Source: Saprospiraceae bacterium
GTDB lineage: Bacteria; Bacteroidota; Bacteroidia; Chitinophagales; Saprospiraceae
Assembly: GCA_019187225.1 (NCBI GenBank)
Contig: JABAQQ010000010.1
Location: 62,001-126,000, forward strand
Direction: 5' to 3'
DNA length: 64,000 nt
The position numbers and the translations under genes are program-made. The notes under the pieces were generated by a model. That model saw only the letters and a list, made by a program, of their open reading frames with translations. It did no database searches and was not told where the DNA came from. Numbering within the stretch: position 1 is the stretch's first letter; the number at the start of each line of letters is the position of its first letter. Shown piece by piece: positions 26,333-35,081 of the stretch.

Positions 26333-27010
26333 CTAATTCCCCCACTCTTCCAATTCCTCCGCATACTTATCCATCAACACCACTTTCAAGCGCTGCCGCG
26401 CGCGGCTCAGGCGGCTTTTGGTATTGCTCTCCGTCCAACCCATCACGTGGGTGATCTCCTGGATGCTTTTTTCGTGGAAATAGAACAACCGCAACGCCGA
26501 TGCGTCTTCCTTTGAAAGATACTGCAGCGCTCGTTGCAGCAAACGGGCGCGTTCGCTTTGCATCAAATATTGTAAGCCGCTCGGACTTTTTTCCGGCAAC
26601 CTGGAAGCAGGCGATTCGGGAGCATCGAGTGGAATAGTTGCTAAACGTTTGCGGCGGAGGTGGTCAATGGCCACACGACCCGCAATGCGCAACAACCAGG
26701 TTTTGAAGCTGCTCTCGCCCCGGAAATTGGGCAGGTAGCGGAATGCGCGCAAAAAGGCATCCTGTGTCACCTCTTCGGCATCGCTGTGGTTGCCGGTGAG
26801 CTTCAGGGCGATGGCATACACGGCACTCCGGTGGCGTTGCACCAGCACAGCGCTTGCTTTCTGGTCTCCGGCAGCGGCAGATTCGAGCAGGCGGCGCTCT
26901 TCAGGGCTGACAAGCGGCCAGGAGGCGCCTGCGGAGGCGTCGGGTGAAGTGAGGGTTGCACTTGTAGCGGAAGGCGACAGGATGGATGGGGCAAGGAAGA
27001 GGGCATACAT
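26333..27010 (-). CDS. ECF-type sigma factor (RpoE-like)
   Basis: 225 residues from the ATG at 27010. An N-terminal extension (about 45 residues, Ser/Ala/Pro-rich) precedes region 2 ('VQRHRSAVYAIALKLTGNHSDAEEVTQDAFLRAFRYLPNFRGESSFKTWLLRIAGRVAIDHLRR') and region 4 ('LSKEDASALRLFYFHEKSIQEITHVMGWTESNTKSRLSRARQRL'). The motifs are complete. The gene upstream on the same strand (27139) encodes an exported protein of unknown function, not a recognisable anti-sigma factor. An even longer N-terminus (start 27178) is possible in the same frame but overlaps the preceding gene. Confidence 0.85.
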   Translation of the reverse strand: MYALFLAPSILSPSATSATLTSPDASAGASWPLVSPEERRLLESAAAGDQKASAVLVQRHRSAVYAIALKLTGNHSDAEEVTQDAFLRAFRYLPNFRGESSFKTWLLRIAGRVAIDHLRRKRLATIPLDAPESPASRLPEKSPSGLQYLMQSERARLLQRALQYLSKEDASALRLFYFHEKSIQEITHVMGWTESNTKSRLSRARQRLKVVLMDKYAEELEEWGN

Positions 27011-27138
27011 GGCTTTCGTCGTTTGATGTTTTTGTTCTGAAAGTTGATACAAAACTATATCCCCGCCAAATGCGCGCCTCGCGGCATTGAGCCGTTGGCG
27101 GGGATAAATCAGTAGTTGGCCGCTTTCTTGAGCCGGGC

Positions 27139-28143
27139 TTATTTGAAGTTGCGCAGTTCGTATTCCCAACGGGCGCATTCGTTCACGATGGCGGCTTCAT
27201 TGGTTAAAGTATTATGAATTTCGCCGAGCATCATCGCCTGGGTGCCTATAACATTGGTGTAGAACATGCCGAAGTCGTAAGCGGCACCGTAGTTGACTTT
27301 TTTTAACGCATCGTTGAGCGGCGTCATGCGCAGCAGCGACTCCTGGCGGAATTGCGCGAACATGGGTGCGGCTTCTTTCAACATGGCTTCAGCGATGTCA
27401 CGGTGTTTTGTGAGCCCTTTTTTCCGAACAGCTTTCACCTGTTCCGGGTCGTGGTCGTGCCCGTATTCGCCATAGGAGATCATGGGGAGTTTTTTGATCT
27501 CGGCTTCCGTCCACGCGTTCGCTTCGTCGTGGAGAGCCCGGTATTTTTCCTGCAGGGCAGTTTGTTTTTCCCAACGACTCATGTCGAGCGCCGCTTGGGT
27601 GTGGGCATTGCACAGTTCCATCCAATCCACATCCGTTCCGGGGACGGGCGTATTTTGGACGTTGGGTGTTCCATTGACCGGTTTCAGGCCTTTTTCAGCC
27701 AGGAGGTTGGCGATATAGGCGTGCTGCTCCTTTTCGCTCATCTGGGAGAATTTTTGAGCGAAAGCCGGGTCGGTCAACATTTTTTGGGCAAGTTCGGAAG
27801 TAGCTGCATCCATCGAGGATTGTTGTTGGGGGGTAACCCTGGAAGCGGCAACAGGCTGTGCCTGGGGGCGAACGCCCGTAGGATACTTCCGGTAATAATC
27901 AGCCTGCAGCGACTGGTTTTCCTGCCCCGCTTTTTCTACTTTGTTTTTCCAGGTTTGGTAATAACCGGCATAATCGGGGCTGGCTGGATCGTTGGAACAG
28001 GCACGCTGGTAAGCATCAGACAGGGTGACCGGCGATGCAGGCAGTTCATTCAGAAGCGCAACGACGTCCGTTTTGGCGACCGGTTGGGCAGCTATTTGAA
28101 AGAGGGCGAAAGCAAACAAGTTGCAGAAAATCAGTTTTTTCAT
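27139..28143 (-). CDS. Exported protein of unknown function
   Basis: 334 residues with a signal peptide (MKKLIFCNLFAFALFQIAAQP). The mature part is helical and charged, with a Gln-rich stretch near 95-110 and a conserved-looking segment 'KMLTDPAFAQKFSQMSEKEQHAYIANLLAEKG' region. No family recognised; 'HDHDPEQ' near residue 240 could bind metal but this is only an observation. Lies 128 bp upstream of the ECF sigma gene on the same strand. Preceded by a dispersed palindromic repeat. Confidence 0.6.
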   Translation of the reverse strand: MKKLIFCNLFAFALFQIAAQPVAKTDVVALLNELPASPVTLSDAYQRACSNDPASPDYAGYYQTWKNKVEKAGQENQSLQADYYRKYPTGVRPQAQPVAASRVTPQQQSSMDAATSELAQKMLTDPAFAQKFSQMSEKEQHAYIANLLAEKGLKPVNGTPNVQNTPVPGTDVDWMELCNAHTQAALDMSRWEKQTALQEKYRALHDEANAWTEAEIKKLPMISYGEYGHDHDPEQVKAVRKKGLTKHRDIAEAMLKEAAPMFAQFRQESLLRMTPLNDALKKVNYGAAYDFGMFYTNVIGTQAMMLGEIHNTLTNEAAIVNECARWEYELRNFK

Positions 28144-28168
28144 TTCTTCAAAGCTTAATTTTTAAAAG

Positions 28169-28256
28169 GATGTTGGACGATTGGACATTGGACGTTGGAT
28201 CAGGTTCTGCTTTTGTTGTATGTCCCACGTCCAAAGTCAAACCGTCCAACATCCGG
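28169..28256. repeat. Dispersed palindrome built of TTGGAC words
   Basis: Left arm 28169-28199 and right arm about 28224-28256 form an imperfect inverted repeat of ATTGGAC/GTCCAA words. The same words make up the tandem array in gatA (15192-15235) and the palindrome at 56077-56150. Confidence 0.7.
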
Positions 28257-28259
28257 GGT

Positions 28260-28364
28260 TTATTTCAGGCGGCGGCGCAGCACCTTGGCGTAGAAAACCG
28301 TCCTGAAGCCTGCTCCGCTTACCACAATGGCGGCTACAGCAAGCATTTGTTCGAAGATGTTCAT
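28260..28364 (-). CDS. Possible 34-residue single-span membrane protein
   Basis: Short frame with product MNIFEQMLAVAAIVVSGAGF followed by a basic tail (RTVFYAKVLRRRLK). It has one hydrophobic span and a positively charged end, the usual design of small membrane proteins. It lies between the cytochrome c gene (28487) and the 27139 gene on the same strand. The rest of 28365-28486 shows nothing recognisable. No homologue is known to me; coding is inferred only from its composition. Confidence 0.35.
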   Translation of the reverse strand: MNIFEQMLAVAAIVVSGAGFRTVFYAKVLRRRLK

Positions 28365-28486
28365 ATCTGGAGGTGTTTTTTAGTTGTGGTTCACGGTGCA
28401 AATTTCCGGTCAGTGGCTTTCCTGCGCAGTCGCACGATGCGACAGAAACGGGACAAATTGCGACAGGGAGATGAGAGTAACTGGGT

Positions 28487-29071
28487 TCAAAGCGTTTTCG
28501 GAGCCGGCACTGCGTTCTTCACCGGGTTCACCGTTTTCAGGTAAGCGAAGATGGCTTTCAGGTCATCGTCCGTCAGGTGGCGGTAGGAAGGAATGGGCAT
28601 CGGCGGCAAAATGGGCCGTGTGCCATCCATGCCTTTCGATTTACCTTCCCGGATGGCTTTGATGAACTGCGCTTCTGTCCAGGTACCGATGCCGGTGTCG
28701 TCGGAAGTGATATTTGCCGCATAAGACACGCCCCAGGGGCCGGCAGCTGCCGTCATGCCGGGACTGAAAACGGCCACAAAGCGTTCGCTGATGGCTTTTT
28801 TCAGATCGTCCGCGACAAATAGTTCGTCGGCAGGGTGCCCCATGAAACGGCGCGACATGTCGGGCGCCGGGCCTTGAGGGCCCATGTTTTTGGGTGTATG
28901 ACAGTCGTCGCATCCAAGCACTGTGACGAGGTATTCGCCGCGTTTCGCCGGGTCTTCCTCTGAAGCCTGCGCTTCGGCAGTCGCCGGTTTCTCAGCGGGT
29001 TGTTGTTGACAGTTGGTCAGCCAGGAGATGGCAATCAGGAGGCAAAATGCCGAAAAAAGTCTGGTTTTCAT
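28487..29071 (-). CDS. Monohaem cytochrome c lipoprotein
   Basis: 194 residues; lipobox 'SWLTNC' with acylated Cys21, then an Ala/Glu-rich linker and one haem site CDDCH (54-58). The distal region includes 'MTAAAGPWGVSYAANITSDDTGIGTWTEAQFIKAIREGKSKGMDGTRPILPPMP', where a methionine in 'PPMP' could be the axial ligand. Ends 'LTDDDLKAIFAYLKTVNPVKN', typical of class I cytochrome c. About two thirds identical by eye to the gene at 29160 and close to that at 56178. Envelope electron carrier; partner unknown. Confidence 0.85.
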   Translation of the reverse strand: MKTRLFSAFCLLIAISWLTNCQQQPAEKPATAEAQASEEDPAKRGEYLVTVLGCDDCHTPKNMGPQGPAPDMSRRFMGHPADELFVADDLKKAISERFVAVFSPGMTAAAGPWGVSYAANITSDDTGIGTWTEAQFIKAIREGKSKGMDGTRPILPPMPIPSYRHLTDDDLKAIFAYLKTVNPVKNAVPAPKTL

Positions 29072-29159
29072 TAAAAAAGTCTGATTGTGAATGATTTATG
29101 ATAAAAATGTGAACTTACATGAAATGCCTTCACACTATATCCGGCTGGCCCTCAAGCGA

Positions 29160-29744
29160 TTACAGAGGCTTCGGATTCGGCACAACGTTTTTGACTGGTT
29201 TCACTGATTTCAGGTAGGCAAATACGGCCTTCAGGTCTTCATCCGTCATGTTGCGCACCACCTCCCAGGGCATGGGTGGCAGAAGCGGACGTCCCCCATC
29301 CATGCCTTTGCTTTTTCCTTCGCGAATGGCTTTCATAAATTGAGCCTCCGTCCAGTTGCCGATGCCGGTGTCGTCGGGCGTCAGGTTGGCAGCATAAGAG
29401 ACCCCCCAGGGGCCGACAGCCGCAGTCAAACCGGGGCTGAAAATGGCGATGTGCTGCTCCGTGACCAGTTTCTTTTTGTCAGCGTCGGAATCAAACGGCT
29501 CGTCGGACCGGTGACCGCTGAAACGACGCGACATGTCAAATTTGGGGCCTTCGGGCGTCATGATCTTGGGTGTGTGGCAGTCATCACACATAGCAAAACT
29601 GACGAGATATTCGCCGCGTTTTACCCGGGCTTCTTTGGAAACATTGGCTTCGACGGTTGGGGGGGTTTCAGCGTTTTGTTGGCAGTTGCTCAGCCAGAAA
29701 ATGGCGGCAAAGAGCGAAAGTGCCAGAAATGATCTTGTTTTCAT
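29160..29744 (-). CDS. Monohaem cytochrome c lipoprotein (paralogue)
   Basis: 194 residues; lipobox 'FWLSNC' (Cys21), haem site CDDCH at 53-57, and the same family landmarks ('GPWGVSYAANLTPDDTGIGNWTEAQFMKAIREGKSKGMDGGRP', 'LPPMP', 'DLKAVFAYLKSVKPVKNVVP'). It lies 88 bp upstream of the 28487 paralogue on the same strand, so the pair may be one transcript. The tandem arrangement suggests duplication, but divergence is larger than for the lipoprotein triplet at 18-20 kb. Confidence 0.85.
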   Translation of the reverse strand: MKTRSFLALSLFAAIFWLSNCQQNAETPPTVEANVSKEARVKRGEYLVSFAMCDDCHTPKIMTPEGPKFDMSRRFSGHRSDEPFDSDADKKKLVTEQHIAIFSPGLTAAVGPWGVSYAANLTPDDTGIGNWTEAQFMKAIREGKSKGMDGGRPLLPPMPWEVVRNMTDEDLKAVFAYLKSVKPVKNVVPNPKPL

Positions 29745-29780
29745 CGCTTGAAAATTTTAGTTGTGAATTTATTATGGGAA

Positions 29781-29952
29781 GTTTGAGGGGCGGAGGGTTT
29801 GTGAGTTAGAGGGTTTGAGGGTTGGAGGGCGTTGTTCAAAATTCTGTGCCAATTCCTTTGGCGTACTTATATTAAAATATTGATAATCAATATTTCAAAA
29901 AAGTTTAAGCACAGATTTTTGAACACCCGCTCAAACCTTCCAACCCTCCAAC
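29781..29952. repeat. Nested inverted repeats upstream of the cytochrome pair
   Basis: Outer layer: GAGGGTTT-type short units (29781-29829) mirrored by AACCCTCCAACC-type units (29932-29952). Middle layer: 29834-29849 with 29909-29924, 16 bp with one mismatch. Centre: a perfect 21-bp AT-rich palindrome (AAATATTGAT-A-ATCAATATTT, 29875-29895). The whole could extrude a long cruciform between two minus-strand genes. Confidence 0.75.
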
Positions 29953-29957
29953 CTTCA

Positions 29958-30395
29958 TCAATCCCGGTCTGCTTTGATGACGACGCGCTCGCCGTCCAGG
30001 ATACCAGAGAGTTCGAGGTCGTCACCGTCAATGTCGGCTTCCAGTTTGAAGATTTCGCCGTCGTTGGACTGGAGTTCTACTTCCTTGTCCTCTTCGTCCA
30101 CTTCGTAGTCGCCGACCTGGAGTTCGCTGGAACCGTCGCCGTAGTTGATGCTCCATTCAAAGTCGCCGTTGGAGCCGCTGTAGGCTTCGAATTCCATTTT
30201 GGAAGCGAGCACGATGGAGCCCATCACTTCCACACCGTCAAGGGTGAAAGAAGTCACTTCCCATTCGCCGACGATGGATGCGCGCAAATTGTCGTTGTCT
30301 TTATCGTCGTCTTTTTTGCAGCTGGTGAAGCCGGCGAGGACGAGCAGTAAGAGGGCAAGAGCAGTCAGGTTGATTTTTGAAAGAACGGTTTTCAT
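29958..30395 (-). CDS. Lipocalin-like lipoprotein
   Basis: 145 residues; lipobox 'LAGFTSCKKDDD' with acylated Cys. The mature domain begins 'LRASIVGEWEVTSFTLDG' and continues as alternating strands, the pattern of small lipocalin-like lipoproteins of Bacteroidota. It is strongly acidic (many Asp/Glu, 'EVDEEDKEVE'). Probably a surface or periplasmic lipoprotein; ligand unknown. Confidence 0.65.
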   Translation of the reverse strand: MKTVLSKINLTALALLLLVLAGFTSCKKDDDKDNDNLRASIVGEWEVTSFTLDGVEVMGSIVLASKMEFEAYSGSNGDFEWSINYGDGSSELQVGDYEVDEEDKEVELQSNDGEIFKLEADIDGDDLELSGILDGERVVIKADRD

Positions 30396-30471
30396 TGCTT
30401 AATTTAAAATTTTGATGGTGAATGAAGTAATAGTTAGAGCCTGCCGAAGCCTTGGCGAAGACAGGGTTGGT

Positions 30472-30951
30472 TCAGAGGCTGTTTTGGGGAAAGTATACAC
30501 CGTAGCGGCGTTCGAGGTGTTGAGCGATTACCCGGAATTGTTCGGGGGCAGGCGGCGCGATGACACCTGATTCCGGTTTTTCCGTGCTCATTTCGCGGAA
30601 AAAGTTGACAAAATCGCCGGGGGTGACGACCATCGTGTAGCGTGCCGCGTGGGTCATGATCTTGAAAGCATGGCGTATGCCGCGCGGAGTAAAAACGACC
30701 ATACCCGGTTTGGCCTCAATCACTTTTTCACCGATAAAGAAGCGAACCTCGCCTTCGTGGATCAGGAAGGTTTCGTCTTCGTTTTGGTGCACATGGACAG
30801 GCGGCTCGATACCGGCAAGGGCGGTGATTTCCACAACGGCGAAATCGCCTTCGGTGTCTTCGGGATTGATCAGGAATCGAACCTGCGCGCCGTTGTACCA
30901 GCGTATTTCGCCGGCTGTGGCGACGGGGCTTTTAAATTTGGTGGCAGTCAT
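30472..30951 (-). CDS. Cupin-domain protein
   Basis: 159 residues. A single cupin barrel: motif 1 'PPVHVHQNEDETFLIHEGEVRFF' supplies His-His-Glu metal ligands, and motif 2 'PRGIRHAFKI' supplies the last His. Cytoplasmic, no signal peptide. Similar single-domain cupins are dioxygenases, isomerases or sensors, and the specific role cannot be stated. A second, unrelated cupin gene lies at 32021. Confidence 0.8.
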   Translation of the reverse strand: MTATKFKSPVATAGEIRWYNGAQVRFLINPEDTEGDFAVVEITALAGIEPPVHVHQNEDETFLIHEGEVRFFIGEKVIEAKPGMVVFTPRGIRHAFKIMTHAARYTMVVTPGDFVNFFREMSTEKPESGVIAPPAPEQFRVIAQHLERRYGVYFPQNSL

Positions 30952-31709
30952 GGCTGAAAAATTGTTTTTGTTTGTTGACAGGATATCTTAGTTGTTCGTT
31001 ACTGATTATCAGTTGTTGGCAATTGATTGTTGGCAGGCATGGAGCTGGCTGATCCGGCTTGACGCAGATGATAAAAAACTGATAACCAATAACTATTAAC
31101 TGATAACTAAATTTAAAAAGCAGCCCATCCCGAACCCATGAGGATTCGAATTTGCGGTGTCATTGCCGCCACTCACGGCGGGACAGACTGCGCTCTATGG
31201 CCCCGCTCTTGCAGCTGAGCCTCCTTTGAAAAAAAATGAAAATGCCTGGTATAATTTGTCAGCGAAGGCGGTTGCTGACAAGGGCGGTCAACGCCCGGGG
31301 AGCAAGTGCGTTTTACGCCGTTTGCTCGCTCCGCAAATTTCGCCGGTGCAGGATCGCACAATGCGGATCGGATAGCCGTCGGAAGATTTTTCTCTTTTCA
31401 TTTCTTTCATGTTTCCAATTAAAGTTGTTTTCAATAAGCCTTTGATGGTGTTGTTTTCATGGTTCAAAGGTCGGGGATTTTCATTGGGTGCGATTGAAAA
31501 AAAGCGACATTGTAGGGTAGGATTGAGAAAGGTTAACAGGTTGATAAAGGTTGATGATGCAAAAGTGCGGGATTGTTGCGGGGTTGTTTTTGGTAAATAC
31601 CAAGATTTTCAAATCGGTTGTTTTTGACAATACAAATTTCAGGGTCCTCCGCGCTGTTCAATGTGGCATTTTATGCCAATAAGGGGGCATTTTGTGGTCC
31701 AATAGCCAT
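30952..31709. other. Intergenic region with an inverted repeat and a doubtful 40-codon frame
   Basis: At 30990-31115 there are AT-rich words ('CTGATTATCAGTTG', 'CTGATAACCAATAACTA') in opposite orientations, another palindrome-type spacer. A minus-strand frame at 31288-31410 (MKEMKREKSSDGYPIRIVRS..., 40 residues, two Cys) begins with ATG but has no supporting evidence. No convincing gene, RNA or operator was found. Confidence 0.3.
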
Positions 31710-31916
31710 TTACGGTTTTACTACTTTTTGCGAAGTTTTGATTGCCGCTGTGCCGGTCGGATCGGCGATGAGGCCGGTGTCAGGCAGCGCCCCGCCATTT
31801 TTTTGTTTGGCTAGCCCGATGGCAATGATACCCGAAGGGTCAATTGCCGGCATGTTGTTTTGCACAAATGCAGCGCCGCATAAGAGCAGCGCGATGACTG
31901 CAAGTTTTTGTTTCAT
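31710..31916 (-). CDS. Small exported protein
   Basis: 68 residues with a good signal peptide (MKQKLAVIALLLCGAAFVQN) and a short mature part rich in Gly, Ala and Pro ('AIDPSGIIAIGLAKQKNGGALPDTGLIADPTG'). No family recognised. Considered real because of the clean signal sequence and ATG. Isolated between two gene-poor stretches. Confidence 0.4.
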   Translation of the reverse strand: MKQKLAVIALLLCGAAFVQNNMPAIDPSGIIAIGLAKQKNGGALPDTGLIADPTGTAAIKTSQKVVKP

Positions 31917-32020
31917 AGCTGAAAAATTGAAAGATTTGTATCACTTTGAGATTTTCGGGCAGATTGACAGTGCAAAGGTGCGGCTGGTTGCAGGACAGGC
32001 ATTGAAAAAAAGCGACTTCT

Positions 32021-32578
32021 TCAAATCCGGCAGTATTCCGCGATCAAAGCCTTGTCAATACCCTTCTGCACGGCGCGCCGGGCCAGCCAGCGCATCACCG
32101 GCTCGAACAGGGTAAACAAACCGGGAATATTGGTGTCGCTCCATTGAATGATCAAGGCCATGTGGTACAGGCTTTTTGGAATGCCTTTCCGGCTGGTGCG
32201 GCCGTCGCGGGCGAGGCCGTAAGCCACCTGGAGGGTCGTTTCAAATCCCGCACTGCCGGGTTGGAGCAATACGTTGAACACTACTTTCTCGCTGGCCGAA
32301 GGGTTGAAAAAGCGGTGCAGCGAACCGACCGGAGCGGTCGCGGATTCGCCTTTTTTCAGATGGATGATCTGTTTGCCCAACTGGATGCCCAATACTCCTT
32401 CCACCGCGGTGAAGGTTTCTTCAAAGGTTTTGTGGTAGTGGAGGTCGTTGCCGCCGTTGGGGGCCAGTTCCACTTGTACGAGGGTGAATTTTCCGCCGGT
32501 TTCGGCGGCGGTCTCCAAAAAGGTTACCTTGTCCTGGATAAGTGGGTTTTCGATGGTACGCGTTGCAATAGTCTTCAT
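32021..32578 (-). CDS. Cupin-domain protein with C-terminal extension
   Basis: 185 residues. The cupin motifs are 'DLHYHKTFEETFTAVEGVLGIQL' (two His and Glu) and 'GSLHRFFNPS' (distal His). After the barrel comes an extra helical segment (about 120-185, 'SLYHMALIIQWSDTNIPGLFTLFEPVMRWLARRAVQKG'), possibly amphipathic or membrane-associated. Not closely similar to the cupin at 30472. Function unknown. Confidence 0.8.
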   Translation of the reverse strand: MKTIATRTIENPLIQDKVTFLETAAETGGKFTLVQVELAPNGGNDLHYHKTFEETFTAVEGVLGIQLGKQIIHLKKGESATAPVGSLHRFFNPSASEKVVFNVLLQPGSAGFETTLQVAYGLARDGRTSRKGIPKSLYHMALIIQWSDTNIPGLFTLFEPVMRWLARRAVQKGIDKALIAEYCRI

Positions 32579-32842
32579 ATTTTTTGCTTAATTTTTTCAC
32601 GGCAAAGTTGCGGGCACGCACTGCAGGTGTGAAATCACATGAACGTGTGAATTGAGGCCGGTCAAACCCGCCGGCAGCATCCGGATCGCTGAATATCATG
32701 CGAGGGTGTATCTGCAACCTTTTGATGGTGCAAATGTCGGGGCGTCAGCAGGCTGGCAGGGTGACACTTTACGCCGTTAAACGTGCATCTTGCGACGAAG
32801 AGGATGTCTCAACGGAAGCAATAAAAAAACTTTAGGCAAAAA

Positions 32843-33249
32843 CTACCGGTTCAGCCAGGCCCGGAACTCCGGCGCAGTCTGGCGACTGACGAACACTTCT
32901 TCCGCCAGATTGGGCTGCAGAACATCCTTCAATTTGCCGTTGAAATGCTCGTGGATCTGCTTAATGGCCTCCGGGCGGGCAATAACCTGGCGGTTGAGAC
33001 GAAAAAATATACCGGGATCCAATTGGGCGGCCACTTCTTCCATCGTCTCATCCACTACGAAACGCTTGCCGTCGCTGCGTACCAGCCAGGAAATGCCGCT
33101 GTTGGTGATGAAATAGGCGACCTCGGCGACCGGGACGGGCACCAATTCCTCGCGCCAGTTGACCAAAAACCGCTGCCGGTAAGTCGGCTTTTGCTCCGCT
33201 TGAGGCGCGATGCGGCGGCGGCTTCGTCTTCTATGATGAAGATGTTCAT
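32843..33249 (-). pseudogene. LytTR response-regulator remnant, receiver domain deleted
   Basis: The LytTR DNA-binding domain is intact ('LVNWREELVPVPVAEVAYFITNSG...FFRLNRQVIARPEAIKQIHEHFNGKL'). Upstream, the first residues of a receiver domain ('MNIFIIEDEAAAASRLK') begin at the ATG at 33249 but are fused in another frame, and the phospho-acceptor Asp and all other receiver residues are missing. About 110-120 residues have been lost and the junction is out of frame. It follows the matching LytS-type kinase, also broken. The LytTR part could still be translated from an internal start (33166), but without its input domain. Confidence 0.75.
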
Positions 33250-33289
33250 GGCAGTTGAAAATGGTGATTTGTTTAATTGGTGATTTGAT

Positions 33290-34353
33290 TCAATGAAGCG
33301 GAATTTTTACGGTAAAAAACGAGCCGCCGTTTTCAATCACCGGCTCCTCACCCGTCAAGCGCAACACCCGCTCCGTGATGTTTTTCAAGCCGATACCGGA
33401 GGAATAGCCTTTGCTCGATTTGGGTTGCAAGTTGTTCTGCACCGTCAGCCATTGCCCGTCCGTCGAAAGGCTGACGCGAAGGGGTTTTGAAGCGGTTAAA
33501 ACGTTGTGTTTCACGGCGTTTTCCAACAAAAGTTGCAGGGTCATCGGCGGCAAATGTTTTTCCAAATCGGCTTCGACGATATTTTTCTCCACTTGCAAGG
33601 CCTCGCCGAAGCGGGTTTTCAGCAAAAACAAATACGAGTCGGCAAAGTCGAGTTCTTCCTGCACGGTCACAGATTCGTGTTCGCGGGTTTGCAAAACGTA
33701 GCGGTAGACCTGTCCGAAACTTTTCAAAAAATCGAGCGATTGGGACGAATTGATCTCTACCAACTCGGTCAAAGTATTGAGCGAGTTGAACATGAAATGG
33801 GGGTCCAACTGAGCTTTCAAGGCTTCGATTTGGGCTTCAGCGGCGGCAATTTTATATTGTGCAGCCTCCATTTGAGAAATGTGCCAATGGTGAAAAAACT
33901 CAAAGCCAGGTAAACGCCCGTTCCGAGAAGCGCCAAAAACGAGGTGATGATGCCGTTTCTGAGCGCCCCTTCCGACATGTGCGGCCGGATGAAATCGGGC
34001 GGCGCGAAAATCATAAAATAGACCTCTCTTCCCGCGATGCTTAGAAAAATGGTGAGGGCAACGATCAGCAAAAACTGCACACCTGCCCGCTGCAGCGGCT
34101 GTTTGTCCCATTTCAAATGGCGATCGAGCCGGCGGCTCGCGGCGATGTTGAGTTCCACCATGACGACCGCGCAAACCATACAAACCACAAAACTGAGCAT
34201 CAGCGGATACGACCCCGACTCTCTCACGAGCTTTTCCAAAAGGTGTTGCGGCGAAGTGGAAATGATAGCAATGTAAGAACTGATACCCATCGTCGGCGAC
34301 ACCACGAGGCGCATCCATTGTTCGGGCGAGAGTTTGAATCGCGGGCGTTTCAT
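33290..34353 (-). pseudogene. LytS-type sensor histidine kinase, frameshifted
   Basis: The N-terminal part (34353 downwards) encodes a membrane domain with about four spans and stops early. The kinase part is in another frame: 'ALKAQLDPHFMFNSLNTL' (phospho-accepting His, His_kinase family), 'LLENAVKHN' (N box) and 'SGIGLKNITERVLRL' (G box). Adding one T to a T6 run at about 33894-33899 restores a single reading frame through 'ALSFFHHWHISQMEA'. So a 1-nt deletion, or a sequencing indel, separates the two halves. Its partner regulator lies just downstream and is also defective. Confidence 0.75.
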
Positions 34354-34441
34354 GCAGTAAAATTAAACTTTGACAAAGAGGTTTTCGCCTTATTCGGCGT
34401 TTTTTCAAATCAAACAAGGCGAAAAACGCTTAGGACACTTA

Positions 34442-35047
34442 TCAATACTTCGCCCACAAACGATACCCGATTCTTATCACGGGGGAGATGTCGGCGTTGG
34501 GAATGTTGTAGCGCGCCTCGCCAAAATCAAGGCTCTGGTCGCTTCGCAAATAGAGGTGCAAGCCCGGCTGAACATAAAAACAGCGACCGAAAAAAAACTG
34601 GTAACTCAACCCCGCGCCGTAATCGGTACTCTCCAAATCCTGATTGATGCCTGTGCTTTTTTGCTCGATGCTGAACGTGTGCAGTTCGATAAAACCATAG
34701 AGTTCGAGGTTTTTCCAGACATTATAGCCGAGAAAAATGCCCGGGGAGGTTTTGTAGTAGCGTTTGAACCCGTCCGAACTGTTGTTCACGCCCGCAGGCT
34801 CCGCGTCGTAGTCGCCACCGTTGATGACGCTGAATCGCACCCGGAATTTTTCGTAGCGGTAACCAGCCGCAAAATGGTAGCCACCAGTGAAAAACATCGG
34901 GAAAAGGCTCTCCCATTCAAAAGCCCGTTTCACCGTGTAATGCGGCGGATTGGGATGCCAGAAAGTGCTCTTGGTCGTGTCGGTTTGAGCGAACAAACCT
35001 TGCGTCAAAGGGACAAATGCTGCGAGTAGAAATGCTTTGTTTTTCAT
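34442..35047 (-). CDS. Outer-membrane beta-barrel protein (hypothetical)
   Basis: 201 residues. Signal peptide (MKNKAFLLAAFVPLTQGLFAQ), then alternating strands with many aromatic girdle residues ('FTGGYHFAAGYRYEKFRVRF', 'LSYQFFFGRCFYVQPGLHLYLR') and a C-terminal strand ('IRIGYRLWAKY'). This is the pattern of a small outer-membrane barrel; no family name is justified. Upstream is the palindromic repeat at 35082-35195. Confidence 0.6.
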   Translation of the reverse strand: MKNKAFLLAAFVPLTQGLFAQTDTTKSTFWHPNPPHYTVKRAFEWESLFPMFFTGGYHFAAGYRYEKFRVRFSVINGGDYDAEPAGVNNSSDGFKRYYKTSPGIFLGYNVWKNLELYGFIELHTFSIEQKSTGINQDLESTDYGAGLSYQFFFGRCFYVQPGLHLYLRSDQSLDFGEARYNIPNADISPVIRIGYRLWAKY

Positions 35048-35081
35048 GCTGTTGAATTTTTAGATTGTTTGAAAAATGGCA

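Noticed and set aside
31618-32115. 165-codon plus-strand frame
   Set aside because: Overlaps a better minus-strand small exported protein and the end of the cupin gene; low-complexity translation.
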